Origin: Anaerolineae bacterium
GTDB lineage: Bacteria > Chloroflexota > Anaerolineae > Aggregatilineales > UBA3940
Assembly: GCA_016926255.1 (NCBI GenBank)
Contig: JAFGOY010000070.1
Coordinates: 1 to 64,000, forward strand
Length of the DNA: 64,000 nucleotides
Direction: 5' to 3'
Positions within the stretch are counted from its first letter, which is position 1, and every line of letters starts with the position of its first letter. Positions 53,294 through 61,027 of this stretch are shown here, in pieces. The translations under genes were made by a program, and so were the position numbers. Under the pieces are notes generated by a model. The model saw nothing but the letters and a program-made list of their open reading frames with translations. It was not told where the DNA came from and did not search any database.

Positions 53294-54379
53294 TCAATTC
53301 CCCGAAACGCCGCGCCACACTACATCCAGCGTTTGCAGCGCGGTCAGGTTGCGGACCGGCCAGCCGTATTGCATATTTCCCTCGTCGTAGAAGTGGCAGA
53401 ACGGCCCCTGGTAGGTCAGGTGGAAATCGTCATCGCGCAGGCCGTGCGCGGGCAGTGGATCGGTCGCCGCCCAGAAATTCCACAGCGGTACGTCGTATTC
53501 CTTCGCCACCTGAACGACCGCCGCATTGAGGCTGTAATCGCCTTCCAGGTTGTCGGCCTTCGTCGAGAGGATCGGCACCGCGCCGTGTTCGATACTGAAC
53601 TCGACGATCTGCCGCAGGTAGCCCGCATAGGTTTCCGCCGGACGTTCGTACCACCATGTCTCCATGCTGATGATCACGATGCTGGGATTGTTCACCCGGA
53701 ACTCGCATTCGAGCGGTGATTCACGCGCATCGCAGGGGGTGTGCTCGGTATCCGTCCACAGCGGCGACAGCGCCCCGGCGACGTTGAAGCCAGGATTCAC
53801 CGAGATGCGCTTGCGCGAGAACGAGTTCGTGATGTTGAAATTGTCAATCACGCCCTGGAGAGAGGTGTATTCGCCCAGGTTGTACTTGTTCGGGTCGCCA
53901 AAACCGCCCATGAAGAACTCGTAGCCGCCCTCGTTGCTATCCGCCGGGGCGTTGATGTTCTGGCAGTCGCCGATCACCGAGAACGAATTCGGGTCGGTAC
54001 CCATTGCCAGCCCACGCTGGTAAATGTCGATTGCCGTCTGGCTGACGCCGGTCGGCACAACCGGCTCTAATCGCCAGTCGCCCGTCCAGGGTGTGACGGT
54101 GATCGTTGGCTCAACTTCTGCCGGGGCCGCCTCGACCGATCCGCCCTCGGCGGGCTGTTCCGCTTCAGCGGGTGCTTCGGCCACTGCGTCAGCCGGGACC
54201 TGATCGACGGTTGTGGCGGTCGCCGGAACGGGGGTGGGTGGGACGGCGGTCGGCATGTTGGAGGTGTTGAGCGGCACCGCCACTCCCTGCGAACGCCCAC
54301 ACCCAGTGGACAGCACTATAACCACCAGCAGGCTGAGTGTCGTCATCACGTATCGAAATTGTTGTCCAGTTCGTCGCAT
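53294..54379 (-). CDS. SGNH-hydrolase-like lipoprotein, Cys-nucleophile variant (C)
   Basis: A 361-residue member of the same family as the pair at 20.9-23 kb, here inside the acylation locus. It has a lipobox at Cys27 (LSTGC), an Ala/Glu/Pro linker to residue 98, VIGDCQ (Cys139), SMETWW in the GxND place, a conserved Cys pair (216, 225) and DDFH (Asp317, His320). The ATG at 54379 is preceded by AAAGGA with good spacing. The gaps are 48 bp to acp and 23 bp to the membrane SGNH gene. It could hydrolyse, receive or present the transferred acyl group; this is unproven. Confidence 0.78.
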   Translation of the reverse strand: MRRTGQQFRYVMTTLSLLVVIVLSTGCGRSQGVAVPLNTSNMPTAVPPTPVPATATTVDQVPADAVAEAPAEAEQPAEGGSVEAAPAEVEPTITVTPWTGDWRLEPVVPTGVSQTAIDIYQRGLAMGTDPNSFSVIGDCQNINAPADSNEGGYEFFMGGFGDPNKYNLGEYTSLQGVIDNFNITNSFSRKRISVNPGFNVAGALSPLWTDTEHTPCDARESPLECEFRVNNPSIVIISMETWWYERPAETYAGYLRQIVEFSIEHGAVPILSTKADNLEGDYSLNAAVVQVAKEYDVPLWNFWAATDPLPAHGLRDDDFHLTYQGPFCHFYDEGNMQYGWPVRNLTALQTLDVVWRGVSGN

Positions 54380-54402
54380 TCTCATTCCTTTAAAAGCGGC
54401 AG

Positions 54403-55536
54403 TCATCGATCTTCAATCGATTTACCGATCTCTTCTGCCAGCAGATCCGATCCCGTTGGCGTGAGATGTATCGCGCTGTTGGTGAACTCGGTTCCGGGCA
54501 CCAGGTCCCACAAATCGAGATAGCACCATCCATTGGCCTCTGCCTGTTCTGCAAACAGAGCGCGGTAGTCGTCATACGCCCACCGCGGATAGAAGAAATT
54601 ATAACGAATGTCGCTGTTCTCACCCATGCTGATAAAAATCGGCTCGTTGACGAGGATCACCGGGACATCACCCGCCATCTCGACCCCCGCCCCGATCACG
54701 TCGAAGGCCAGGTCGTCGGCGGTCAGTGGTTCTTCGAATTCGTAGAAGGAGTAGTCTTCCTCGAAATCCTCCTGGCGCGGTTCGTAATCCGGGTAAATCT
54801 GGTCGATCCCGGTCGATGCCCACATTATGCCGTAAAGATTGAGGCGCAGCACGTCAGCAAGTGCCCGCCGCTCCCCGATGATTGTTCGATCCCAGGCTGT
54901 CCGATCCACGAACGACGGGTCGTCCGGATCGATGTTGAGATCGTATTCGGCGATCAACTCGCGCACCTGTTCCGGGTTGTTCTGCACCAGCGGCGAAAAT
55001 AGCTGCTTGCTGGATGGAGCCGCTTCGAGCGTTGTCAGCCAGATGATCAGGTCGGGATCGTAGTCCATCGCGTAGGAGAGCAGCAGCAAGTCCTTCGTCT
55101 GTGAGATGGTCGGGTGCCCCAGATTATAAAATCGCATCGACCGGCCATCCGGCGCGATGAGGTCCATCTGGTTGAGGTAGCTCGATAATGTGTCCTTTGG
55201 TTCGAGTAAATAGCCCCACACGCTCGAATCGCCCATCAGGAATACGCGATATTCATCGTCGGCTTTGGGCTGTGATGCCTCGTGTGAGGCAAACATCGCC
55301 TCGACGCTGTAGAGGCTCAGGTTGTAGGCTTTGTCGGGTGCTTCGCCGAAGGGCAGGCGCTCCCGCCCCGGCACGATTGAATTGTAGATCGATACCCGCG
55401 CCAGCATGGGCAGCGGATCGAGCAGTATGTAAAGTACATTGAGGATCACGAACAGCCCCAACGCCTTGAGGATCACCCGGATCACAAAGCCTTTGTCCGG
55501 TCGTTGAGTCGTTTCAGATGAAGGCGAATCGGCCAT
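54403..55536 (-). CDS. Membrane-anchored SGNH protein, DltD/AlgJ-like partner of MBOAT
   Basis: A 377-residue protein with one N-terminal membrane helix (about 18-40) and an extracytoplasmic SGNH domain. The nucleophile motif is FLMGDSS (Ser104) and the C-terminal catalytic His lies in NSAIHLTPTG (His357). The residue three before this His is Ser, not the usual Asp. Proteins of this layout encoded next to MBOAT genes complete acyl transfer outside the membrane. It starts 3 bp after the MBOAT stop and so is co-translated. Confidence 0.85.
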   Translation of the reverse strand: MADSPSSETTQRPDKGFVIRVILKALGLFVILNVLYILLDPLPMLARVSIYNSIVPGRERLPFGEAPDKAYNLSLYSVEAMFASHEASQPKADDEYRVFLMGDSSVWGYLLEPKDTLSSYLNQMDLIAPDGRSMRFYNLGHPTISQTKDLLLLSYAMDYDPDLIIWLTTLEAAPSSKQLFSPLVQNNPEQVRELIAEYDLNIDPDDPSFVDRTAWDRTIIGERRALADVLRLNLYGIMWASTGIDQIYPDYEPRQEDFEEDYSFYEFEEPLTADDLAFDVIGAGVEMAGDVPVILVNEPIFISMGENSDIRYNFFYPRWAYDDYRALFAEQAEANGWCYLDLWDLVPGTEFTNSAIHLTPTGSDLLAEEIGKSIEDR

Positions 55537-55539
55537 CGG

Positions 55540-56967
55540 TTACATCCCAAACAATTTCGCAAAGACCGCCCCCGCCATATCGACGGTCGGCAGCGCGAAC
55601 CATATCCAGCCCAGCAGCACGAAATGGAAGGTGAATACCACGCAGAGCACGTTGTACGCCTTTTTGAGCGCCGGGCGCTCGTCGAGTTTTCGCAGCCGGG
55701 CGCGCATTACGTTCAGCCAGCGGTTGTGTACGAATAGTCCCAGGCCGTGCCACGCGCCCCAGATCGCGTAGTTCCAGGTGACGCCGTGCCACAGGCCGAT
55801 CATGACCATGGTCGTGATCTGCCCGAACAGGATGATCGCCCAGACCGGCCACTTCTTAGCCGTCCGCATCCTGCGCGATACCGGGTTGAACCAGTAGGCG
55901 CGGAACCACTGGGCGAGGGTCATGTGCCACGAATTCCAGAAGGTGGTCAGGTTTGTTTTTAGGTAGGGCCGCTCGAAGTTCTCCGGCAACGTGATTCCCA
56001 TCAGCCGCCCGACTCCGATAGCTACATCTGTATACCCGGAGAAGTCGAGATACAGCCGGAAGGCGTAAGCGTAGAGCATCACCCACAGCCAACCGGTCGA
56101 TTCAACTTGCAGCGCGTTCTGGCCGCTCAGGGCCAGCAGCGCCAGCCCGTCGGCCAGCACGAATTTTTTCAAGATTCCGATCACGATCCGCTGCCCACCT
56201 TCATAAAGATCGGTCGGCGTGAAAGTGTATTCGGCCCGCAAATCCCTGACGAAGCGGTCGACCCGGTCGATAGGCCCTGCCGTAAATGCGGGGAAGAATA
56301 CCACGTAGATCACGAACTCTTGCAGCGAAACAGCGGGCAGCCGCCCGTTGATCCAGTCAAGCAGCACGTGCACCAGCCGGAACGCGACATACGAGAAGCC
56401 CAGCCAGCGAATATCGAACGCCGACGCCTGCTCCACCGACTGCCCCATCAGGCTGCGAATTCCCGCGCTGGCGAATTCGGTCAGCGGTTCGGTCTTGAGC
56501 ACGATCAGCAGCCCCAGCAGCCCGATGATCGTCCCAATCACCGCCCAGCGTTTACCGGTCAGCCCTCGTTCGACGCCGAACACCAGCCCGGCGATCAGCG
56601 TCAGCCCGATCCCGACGATCCAGATTTGCGGTGGTCGGGAAGGGGTCAGGCAGCACAGCGGCCCGGCGTAACGCAGCAGCCCCACGATCAACACCAGCCC
56701 AATCAGCACCGCTGCCGTGATCAGCGTTTCGCGCTGGTCGGGTTTTTCGTCCCCGCCAGCCCACGAAAGCGCCCATACTACCCCAACCAGCGCCAGCGTC
56801 GCTGTCGGCAGCCAGAAATCGAGATAGCGGATCGGCGTCACCGACTGCACCCAGTAGATGGCGAGAACACTCCCTGCCAGCATCAACCAGTTACGCCAGC
56901 GGCCCTTCGCCAGCACGCTGAATAGAATCGCCGCCGCGCTAAAGATCGATATATGAAAGAGTGTCAC
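55540..56967 (-). CDS. MBOAT-family O-acyltransferase (DltB/AlgI-like)
   Basis: A 475-residue polytopic membrane protein with about eleven hydrophobic segments. MBOAT signatures are FFPAFTAGPIDRVDRF near residue 225, YLDFSGYTDVAIGVGRLMG near 306, FWNSWHMTLAQWFRAY (His348) and the catalytic-His region GLWHGVTWNYAIWGAWHG (His394). It moves an acyl group from a cytoplasmic carrier to an acceptor on the outer face. The GTG start at 56967 abuts the stop codon of the microprotein gene. Its neighbours (ACP, acyl ligase, SGNH protein) match the Dlt scheme. Confidence 0.93.
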   Translation of the reverse strand: MTLFHISIFSAAAILFSVLAKGRWRNWLMLAGSVLAIYWVQSVTPIRYLDFWLPTATLALVGVVWALSWAGGDEKPDQRETLITAAVLIGLVLIVGLLRYAGPLCCLTPSRPPQIWIVGIGLTLIAGLVFGVERGLTGKRWAVIGTIIGLLGLLIVLKTEPLTEFASAGIRSLMGQSVEQASAFDIRWLGFSYVAFRLVHVLLDWINGRLPAVSLQEFVIYVVFFPAFTAGPIDRVDRFVRDLRAEYTFTPTDLYEGGQRIVIGILKKFVLADGLALLALSGQNALQVESTGWLWVMLYAYAFRLYLDFSGYTDVAIGVGRLMGITLPENFERPYLKTNLTTFWNSWHMTLAQWFRAYWFNPVSRRMRTAKKWPVWAIILFGQITTMVMIGLWHGVTWNYAIWGAWHGLGLFVHNRWLNVMRARLRKLDERPALKKAYNVLCVVFTFHFVLLGWIWFALPTVDMAGAVFAKLFGM

Positions 56968-57087
56968 TTAGAAACCCTGGTAAATCCACTGTGGAGACGT
57001 GGCCGCCGTCATCACGATCACCAGGATCACAATCAGGCACAGCCCGACGGCCAGCAGGTTCTCTCTGGAAAACAATTTCTTGAGCAT
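56968..57087 (-). CDS. 39-residue DltX-like membrane microprotein
   Basis: This small gene encodes 39 residues: a basic start (LKKLFSREN), one membrane helix (residues 11-29) and a short outer tail ending in WIYQGF. The ATG at 57087 lies 5 bp after the stop of the lipoprotein gene, and its TAA is immediately followed by the MBOAT GTG, so translation is tightly coupled on both sides. DltX proteins of teichoic-acid D-alanylation are similar in size and topology and end in a Tyr-containing aromatic motif thought to carry the acyl group. I infer the same role here from position and motif; no overall sequence identity can be claimed. An AGG at -8 is the ribosome site. Confidence 0.75.
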   Translation of the reverse strand: MLKKLFSRENLLAVGLCLIVILVIVMTAATSPQWIYQGF

Positions 57088-57092
57088 AAGGC

Positions 57093-57488
57093 CTAACGAT
57101 ACCCGCACATCAGCCAGTCGCCGCCCTCACGAACCGCCGAATACGTCCGTCCCTCAAGCTGGAGCGGGCGATCTTCGCCATCGTAGGTCAGCATCAGACT
57201 TCCTGTGCAGGTGACCAATGTCTCGTCGCCCTCGCTGCCCGAAGACTCGCAGGCCACACCCTCCAGCCGCGCCCCGACTGCCTCCAGCGAGTCGACCTCG
57301 ACTATCGCATCGGCTTCCCAGTCCGCGCAGGAGAGATTCACCACCCGGTTGGCGTCTTTATCGACCAGCGCCTGCAAATACGCTTCGACGGCCTGGGCTG
57401 GAGCATCCTGTCCACCGGAGCAGGCCGCCAATCCGAGAACAGCCAGCACGCTAATAATGATCAATACTAATGTAAAACGGCGCATCAT
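57093..57488 (-). CDS. Small lipoprotein, NTF2-like
   Basis: A 131-residue exported lipoprotein with lipobox LAACSGG (Cys near residue 23). The body (APAQAVEAYLQALVDKDANRVVNLSCADWEADA) resembles small NTF2-like or DUF4878-type lipoproteins. The ATG at 57488 has AGGTGA upstream; a GTG three codons earlier is weaker. It is first in the leftward acylation operon. It may be an accessory or acceptor protein. Confidence 0.7.
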   Translation of the reverse strand: MMRRFTLVLIIISVLAVLGLAACSGGQDAPAQAVEAYLQALVDKDANRVVNLSCADWEADAIVEVDSLEAVGARLEGVACESSGSEGDETLVTCTGSLMLTYDGEDRPLQLEGRTYSAVREGGDWLMCGYR

Positions 57489-57689
57489 GATTTTCACCTG
57501 TTCGTGTGAACTTTTCTTGCACGTGGTAAACTATTGCCTGTTTTTATCTGCCTGTTAGAGATTGGCAAACAGGCTTATAGAGTGTTTCGCGAAAAGTCGA
57601 CTATAAATTTCGTAAAACCTCAACTACACGGGGCAGTTATATACTAAGCTACCATCTTCTGCAACCGTGTTACAAGTATTGGTTACCTT

Positions 57690-59288
57690 ATGCAGCGTCG
57701 ATACTGGTTCACACTCTTTGCCATACTCGTGATTATCGCCGTCCTCATGATTTTGATTTCCAACGACGATGATCCGCAGATTGTCCTCCAGACCCCGGTT
57801 CTCATCGCCGAGGGCGCGGAGACAACCGGAGGATTATCCACCGCAACTTCAACGATTACCCAGACTCCATCGGAGGATATCGCCACACCGACTTCCACCG
57901 AAGAGGTCGAGGCGACCGCCTATCCCACTCCGACCATCACCCCAACTCCCGAACGGGCCGCCACGAGCGGCTATTACGTCGTGCAGGCCGGTGATACCCT
58001 CCTCGCGATTGCCTACGATCTTGGCGTCACCTTCGAGGAACTGCTAGAAGCCAACCCACAGCTCGACAGCCCGAACATGCTCCACCCCGACGATGTACTG
58101 CGCGTGCCACTTCCCGAAGGCAGCGAGGCCGCCCTGGAAATGACCGTCACGCCGCAGGCCGGTGCTGAAGTTACCGCCTACGTCTCCGCCGAAGGCGGAC
58201 GTCTGCTGCTCCGAGAAGAACCCGATCCGGGGGCTCCGGTGATCGCCCTACTCGGCGAGCAGGCACCTTTGCGTGTGCTTGGCCGCACCGAAGGCAGCGA
58301 GTGGCTCGAAGTCGAGGCGCTCCCCTCCGGGCTGATCGGCTGGGTAATCGGCGAATGGGTGATCGAAGATGTCTCCCTTGCCGAAGTTCCGATCACCGGC
58401 GAAACCATTGACGCCACCCGGACGCCAACCATCACCCCGACCCTGCCCACACCGCACCCGTTTGCCACCGCTACCCGCACCTTTACCGGTGAGGTGCTTG
58501 CCGACTATCCCTATCTGAGTAATCTCACCAGCCGTTCACAGGAGATATTCCTGCGTGGCCGTTTGATGGGCAATCGAAAGAACGTTTTCTCCAAAATCGG
58601 CGACAGCATCACTGCCAACACCGCCTACCTCTATCCCATCGGCGTGAACGACTACGATCTGCGTGACTACGAAGAGCTTCAGCCGGTCGTCGATTACTAT
58701 AGAGTGCAGCTGGCCCGCGATCACAACTCGTTCGCCAATACGTCACTGGCCGCCAAGGGCGGCTGGCTGGTCTGGCACGTCCTGATCCCCCGCTACGCCG
58801 ATCCCGAAATCTGCTATGACTACGAATCCCCCCTCGAATGCGAATACCGGGTGGTCAAGCCCTCCGTCGCCCTGATCATGCTGGGTACCAACGACATCCT
58901 CTCAACGCAGGATGGTGTCTACGAGGAAGGGATGCGGCAAGTGATCGAAATCTCGATTGACATGGGTGTCATCCCGGTCGTCAGCACCATTCCGCCTTTC
59001 TATTATGGCGATGTCGAACCAGGCCGCGTCGAACTGTTCAACAACATCATCGTCTCGCTCTGCGAAGAATACGAAGTCCCGATCTGGGATTACTGGGCAG
59101 CCCTGCAGCCGCTTCCCAACGAGGGCCTTTCCACCGATGGCGTTCACCCTTCCTGGAACGACCCGGCGGATTTCACCCCGTCGAATCTCGAATACGGGAT
59201 GGCCGTCCGCAACCTGACCGCGCTACAGGCCCTCGACGCCATCTGGCGCTACGTCATTCTGCCCGAAACCGGCGAAACGGTTCCCTGA
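57690..59288 (+). CDS. LysM-SH3-SGNH surface protein (Ser-type family member)
   Basis: A 532-residue protein: N-terminal membrane anchor (7-23), Thr/Pro-rich linker, LysM domain (YYVVQAGDTLLAIAYDLGVTFEELLEANPQL, 95-140), SH3-like domain (about 155-225), a second linker and a full SGNH domain with GDSI (Ser306), GTND (near 399) and DGVH (Asp483, His486). It shares the conserved Cys pair and the C-terminal VRNLTALQALDAIWR block with the three Cys-variant lipoproteins, so it is their canonical relative. LysM points to peptidoglycan binding. It is divergent from the acylation operon, with about 200 bp between them. Confidence 0.85.
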   Translation: MQRRYWFTLFAILVIIAVLMILISNDDDPQIVLQTPVLIAEGAETTGGLSTATSTITQTPSEDIATPTSTEEVEATAYPTPTITPTPERAATSGYYVVQAGDTLLAIAYDLGVTFEELLEANPQLDSPNMLHPDDVLRVPLPEGSEAALEMTVTPQAGAEVTAYVSAEGGRLLLREEPDPGAPVIALLGEQAPLRVLGRTEGSEWLEVEALPSGLIGWVIGEWVIEDVSLAEVPITGETIDATRTPTITPTLPTPHPFATATRTFTGEVLADYPYLSNLTSRSQEIFLRGRLMGNRKNVFSKIGDSITANTAYLYPIGVNDYDLRDYEELQPVVDYYRVQLARDHNSFANTSLAAKGGWLVWHVLIPRYADPEICYDYESPLECEYRVVKPSVALIMLGTNDILSTQDGVYEEGMRQVIEISIDMGVIPVVSTIPPFYYGDVEPGRVELFNNIIVSLCEEYEVPIWDYWAALQPLPNEGLSTDGVHPSWNDPADFTPSNLEYGMAVRNLTALQALDAIWRYVILPETGETVP

Positions 59289-59311
59289 TCGGTGCTTTTT
59301 ACGGGCAAAAC

Positions 59312-59325
59312 TTAGGTATGCCTAA
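59312..59325. promoter_or_regulatory. DtxR/MntR-like palindrome
   Basis: TTAGG TATG CCTAA is an inverted repeat resembling half of DtxR/IdeR/MntR-type operators. It sits just upstream of a TATACT box at 59336-59341. The assignment is by resemblance only. Confidence 0.35.
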
Positions 59326-59335
59326 AAAACTATGG

Positions 59336-59341
59336 TATACT
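59336..59341 (+). promoter_or_regulatory. Possible -10 box of the mgtE transcript
   Basis: TATACT on the plus strand, about 300 bp before mgtE and just after the palindrome. The -35 region is poor. If used, the transcript has a long leader containing the structured element at 59537-59638. Confidence 0.3.
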
Positions 59342-59440
59342 ATTGTGGTGTGTCGTAAGGCTCGATTTTTAGTCTTATTGCTGCTGTTTCGACATGTTGT
59401 TTGATAATGAAATCGGCGATAGGGGCAACGTATCTTTAGT

Positions 59441-59462
59441 CCGGTGCTTCAGCGCCGGGAAT
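59441..59462. repeat. Short GC-rich inverted-repeat element, copy 2
   Basis: Matches 48617-48638 at 21 of 22 positions (CCGGTGCTTC start, CGCCGGGAAT end). It lies in the mgtE leader region. Confidence 0.5.
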
Positions 59463-59536
59463 GTTTCATCAGATTCGAAGTAAAAGGAACAATGGACGAT
59501 TACCACCCTCCAAGTACCAGTCGGTACTCAGTAGAT

Positions 59537-59638
59537 AGCTCCACACAAAAGGAGCTGCCCGTGTAGCTTCAAGCAGGCATTGAAGGCCGGGCAGCGCTTC
59601 TGTGTGGCCGATAGAGATATTACCAATTAAGGAGCGCT
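59537..59638 (+). promoter_or_regulatory. Structured leader of mgtE, candidate cis-regulatory RNA
   Basis: A long compound hairpin is formed by three nested stems: CCACACA (59541)/TGTGTGG (59601), CTGCCCG (59555)/CGGGCAG (59588) and CTTCAA (59567)/TTGAAG (59580). A competing local hairpin AGCTCC (59537)/GGAGCT (59551) excludes part of it. An AGCGCT at 59593 can also pair with AGCGCT at 59633, which includes the GGAGCG ribosome site. The layout suits a switch responding to Mg2+ or another signal. It does not match the M-box consensus that I know. Confidence 0.45.
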
Positions 59639-59641
59639 GAC

Positions 59642-61015
59642 ATGGCAATGATGCCCGCTACCCCTGCTCTGCAAGAGGTTCGCCAGCAGGTCGCAGATCT
59701 GCTTGAGGCCCGCAACCTCGATGCTCTTCTAAAACTCCTCAAGACTCAGCATCCCGCCGACATTGCCGACGTGATCGATCTGCTCGAAAAAGATCAGCGT
59801 GTGGCAATCTTCAGCATGCTGCAAAACGATATCGCCGCCGAGGTGCTCGACGAGACGCGCACCGAGGTCACCCGCAACCTTGTCGAAGCTATCCCTGACG
59901 AGCAGATCGCCGATCTACTCGAATCCATGCCAATGGACGACGCTGCCGAGGTTCTCTCCGAGCTTGAGGCCGACCGCGCCGAAGACCTGATCGGTTTGAT
60001 GGAGCCCAGCGAGGCGGCTGAGGTTGAACGTCTGCTCGCCTTTCCCGAAGACTCCGCCGGGCGCTTGATGACCACCAAGGTCGTCCGCATTGGGGCCTCG
60101 TGGACGATCCAGCAGGCGCTCGAACGCCTCCGCACTGTCGATCCCGAAGTCGAGACCAGGGCGTATCTTTATGTCGTCAATGGGAACCGCCAGTTGGTTG
60201 GTATTGTCCCGGTCTGGAACATCCTGACCTCCGCCCCCAACAAACTCGTCTCGGAAGTGATGGACCCGGAAGTCACCTCGGTACGGGTCGACGCTGACCA
60301 GGAAGAAGTCGCCCATCTGGTTTCGCAGTATGACTTTTTTGCCATTCCGGTCGTCGATGAACTGAATCGTTTCCTAGGCATTATTACCCACGATGACGTG
60401 ATCGACATCCTGCAAGAGGAGTTCACCGAAGACGTCCAGCGCTTCGGTGGTGCAGCCCCACTTGAGTTTTCCTACCTCAGTTCCCCAATTATCGAGATCG
60501 TCCGCAAGCGTGTCGGCTGGCTCATCCTGCTGATTCTGACCGCGACGCTGACCGGGACGGTTATGCGCCTCTTTGAAAGCGACCTTGAGAAGACCGTCGC
60601 CCTGTCTTTCTTCATCCCCCTACTGATCGGGACCGGCGGTAACGCCGGGTCACAGGTCACCGCCACCATGATCCGCGCCCTGGCGGTCGGCGAGGTTCAC
60701 TTCAAAGACCTCTGGCTTGTAATCGGTCGTGAGTTGGTGACCGGGCTGCTGTTGGGGCTGGCAATGGGGGCTGTCGGGTTGGTGCGTGCTGTGACCTGGG
60801 GAACATCTTTCGCCGTTGGGCTGACCGTCGCCGCATCGCTCTGCACACTCGTCGTCTGGGCCAACCTGATGGGAGTCGTCCTGCCCTTATTCGCCTCCCG
60901 CCTGCGCATCGACCCCACCGTGATTTCCGGCCCGGTGATGAGCACCCTGGTCGATGCAACCGGCCTGCTGATCTACTTCTCGCTGGCACGGGTGATTATT
61001 GGGTTGTTTGTGTAA
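59642..61015 (+). CDS. mgtE: Magnesium transporter MgtE
   Basis: A 457-residue Mg2+ channel. A cytoplasmic N domain of superhelical repeats (ADIADVIDLLEKDQRVAIF, then IPDEQIADLLESMPMDDAAEVLSEL) is followed by a CBS pair (ISMTTKVVRIGASW-type start near 140; VPVWNIL, VVDELNRFLGIITHDDVIDIL) and five membrane helices. The signature FIPLLIGTGGNAGSQVTATMIRALAVGEV is near residue 325. The N and CBS domains sense Mg2+ and gate the pore. GGAGCG lies 7 nt before the ATG. A possible RNA switch is upstream. Confidence 0.95.
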   Translation: MAMMPATPALQEVRQQVADLLEARNLDALLKLLKTQHPADIADVIDLLEKDQRVAIFSMLQNDIAAEVLDETRTEVTRNLVEAIPDEQIADLLESMPMDDAAEVLSELEADRAEDLIGLMEPSEAAEVERLLAFPEDSAGRLMTTKVVRIGASWTIQQALERLRTVDPEVETRAYLYVVNGNRQLVGIVPVWNILTSAPNKLVSEVMDPEVTSVRVDADQEEVAHLVSQYDFFAIPVVDELNRFLGIITHDDVIDILQEEFTEDVQRFGGAAPLEFSYLSSPIIEIVRKRVGWLILLILTATLTGTVMRLFESDLEKTVALSFFIPLLIGTGGNAGSQVTATMIRALAVGEVHFKDLWLVIGRELVTGLLLGLAMGAVGLVRAVTWGTSFAVGLTVAASLCTLVVWANLMGVVLPLFASRLRIDPTVISGPVMSTLVDATGLLIYFSLARVIIGLFV

Positions 61016-61027
61016 CTGCTCTGCCAT

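Noticed and set aside
59537-59638. Call of a classical M-box (ykoK) riboswitch upstream of mgtE
   Set aside because: The expected conserved core could not be found in the sequence, so only a generic structured leader is reported.
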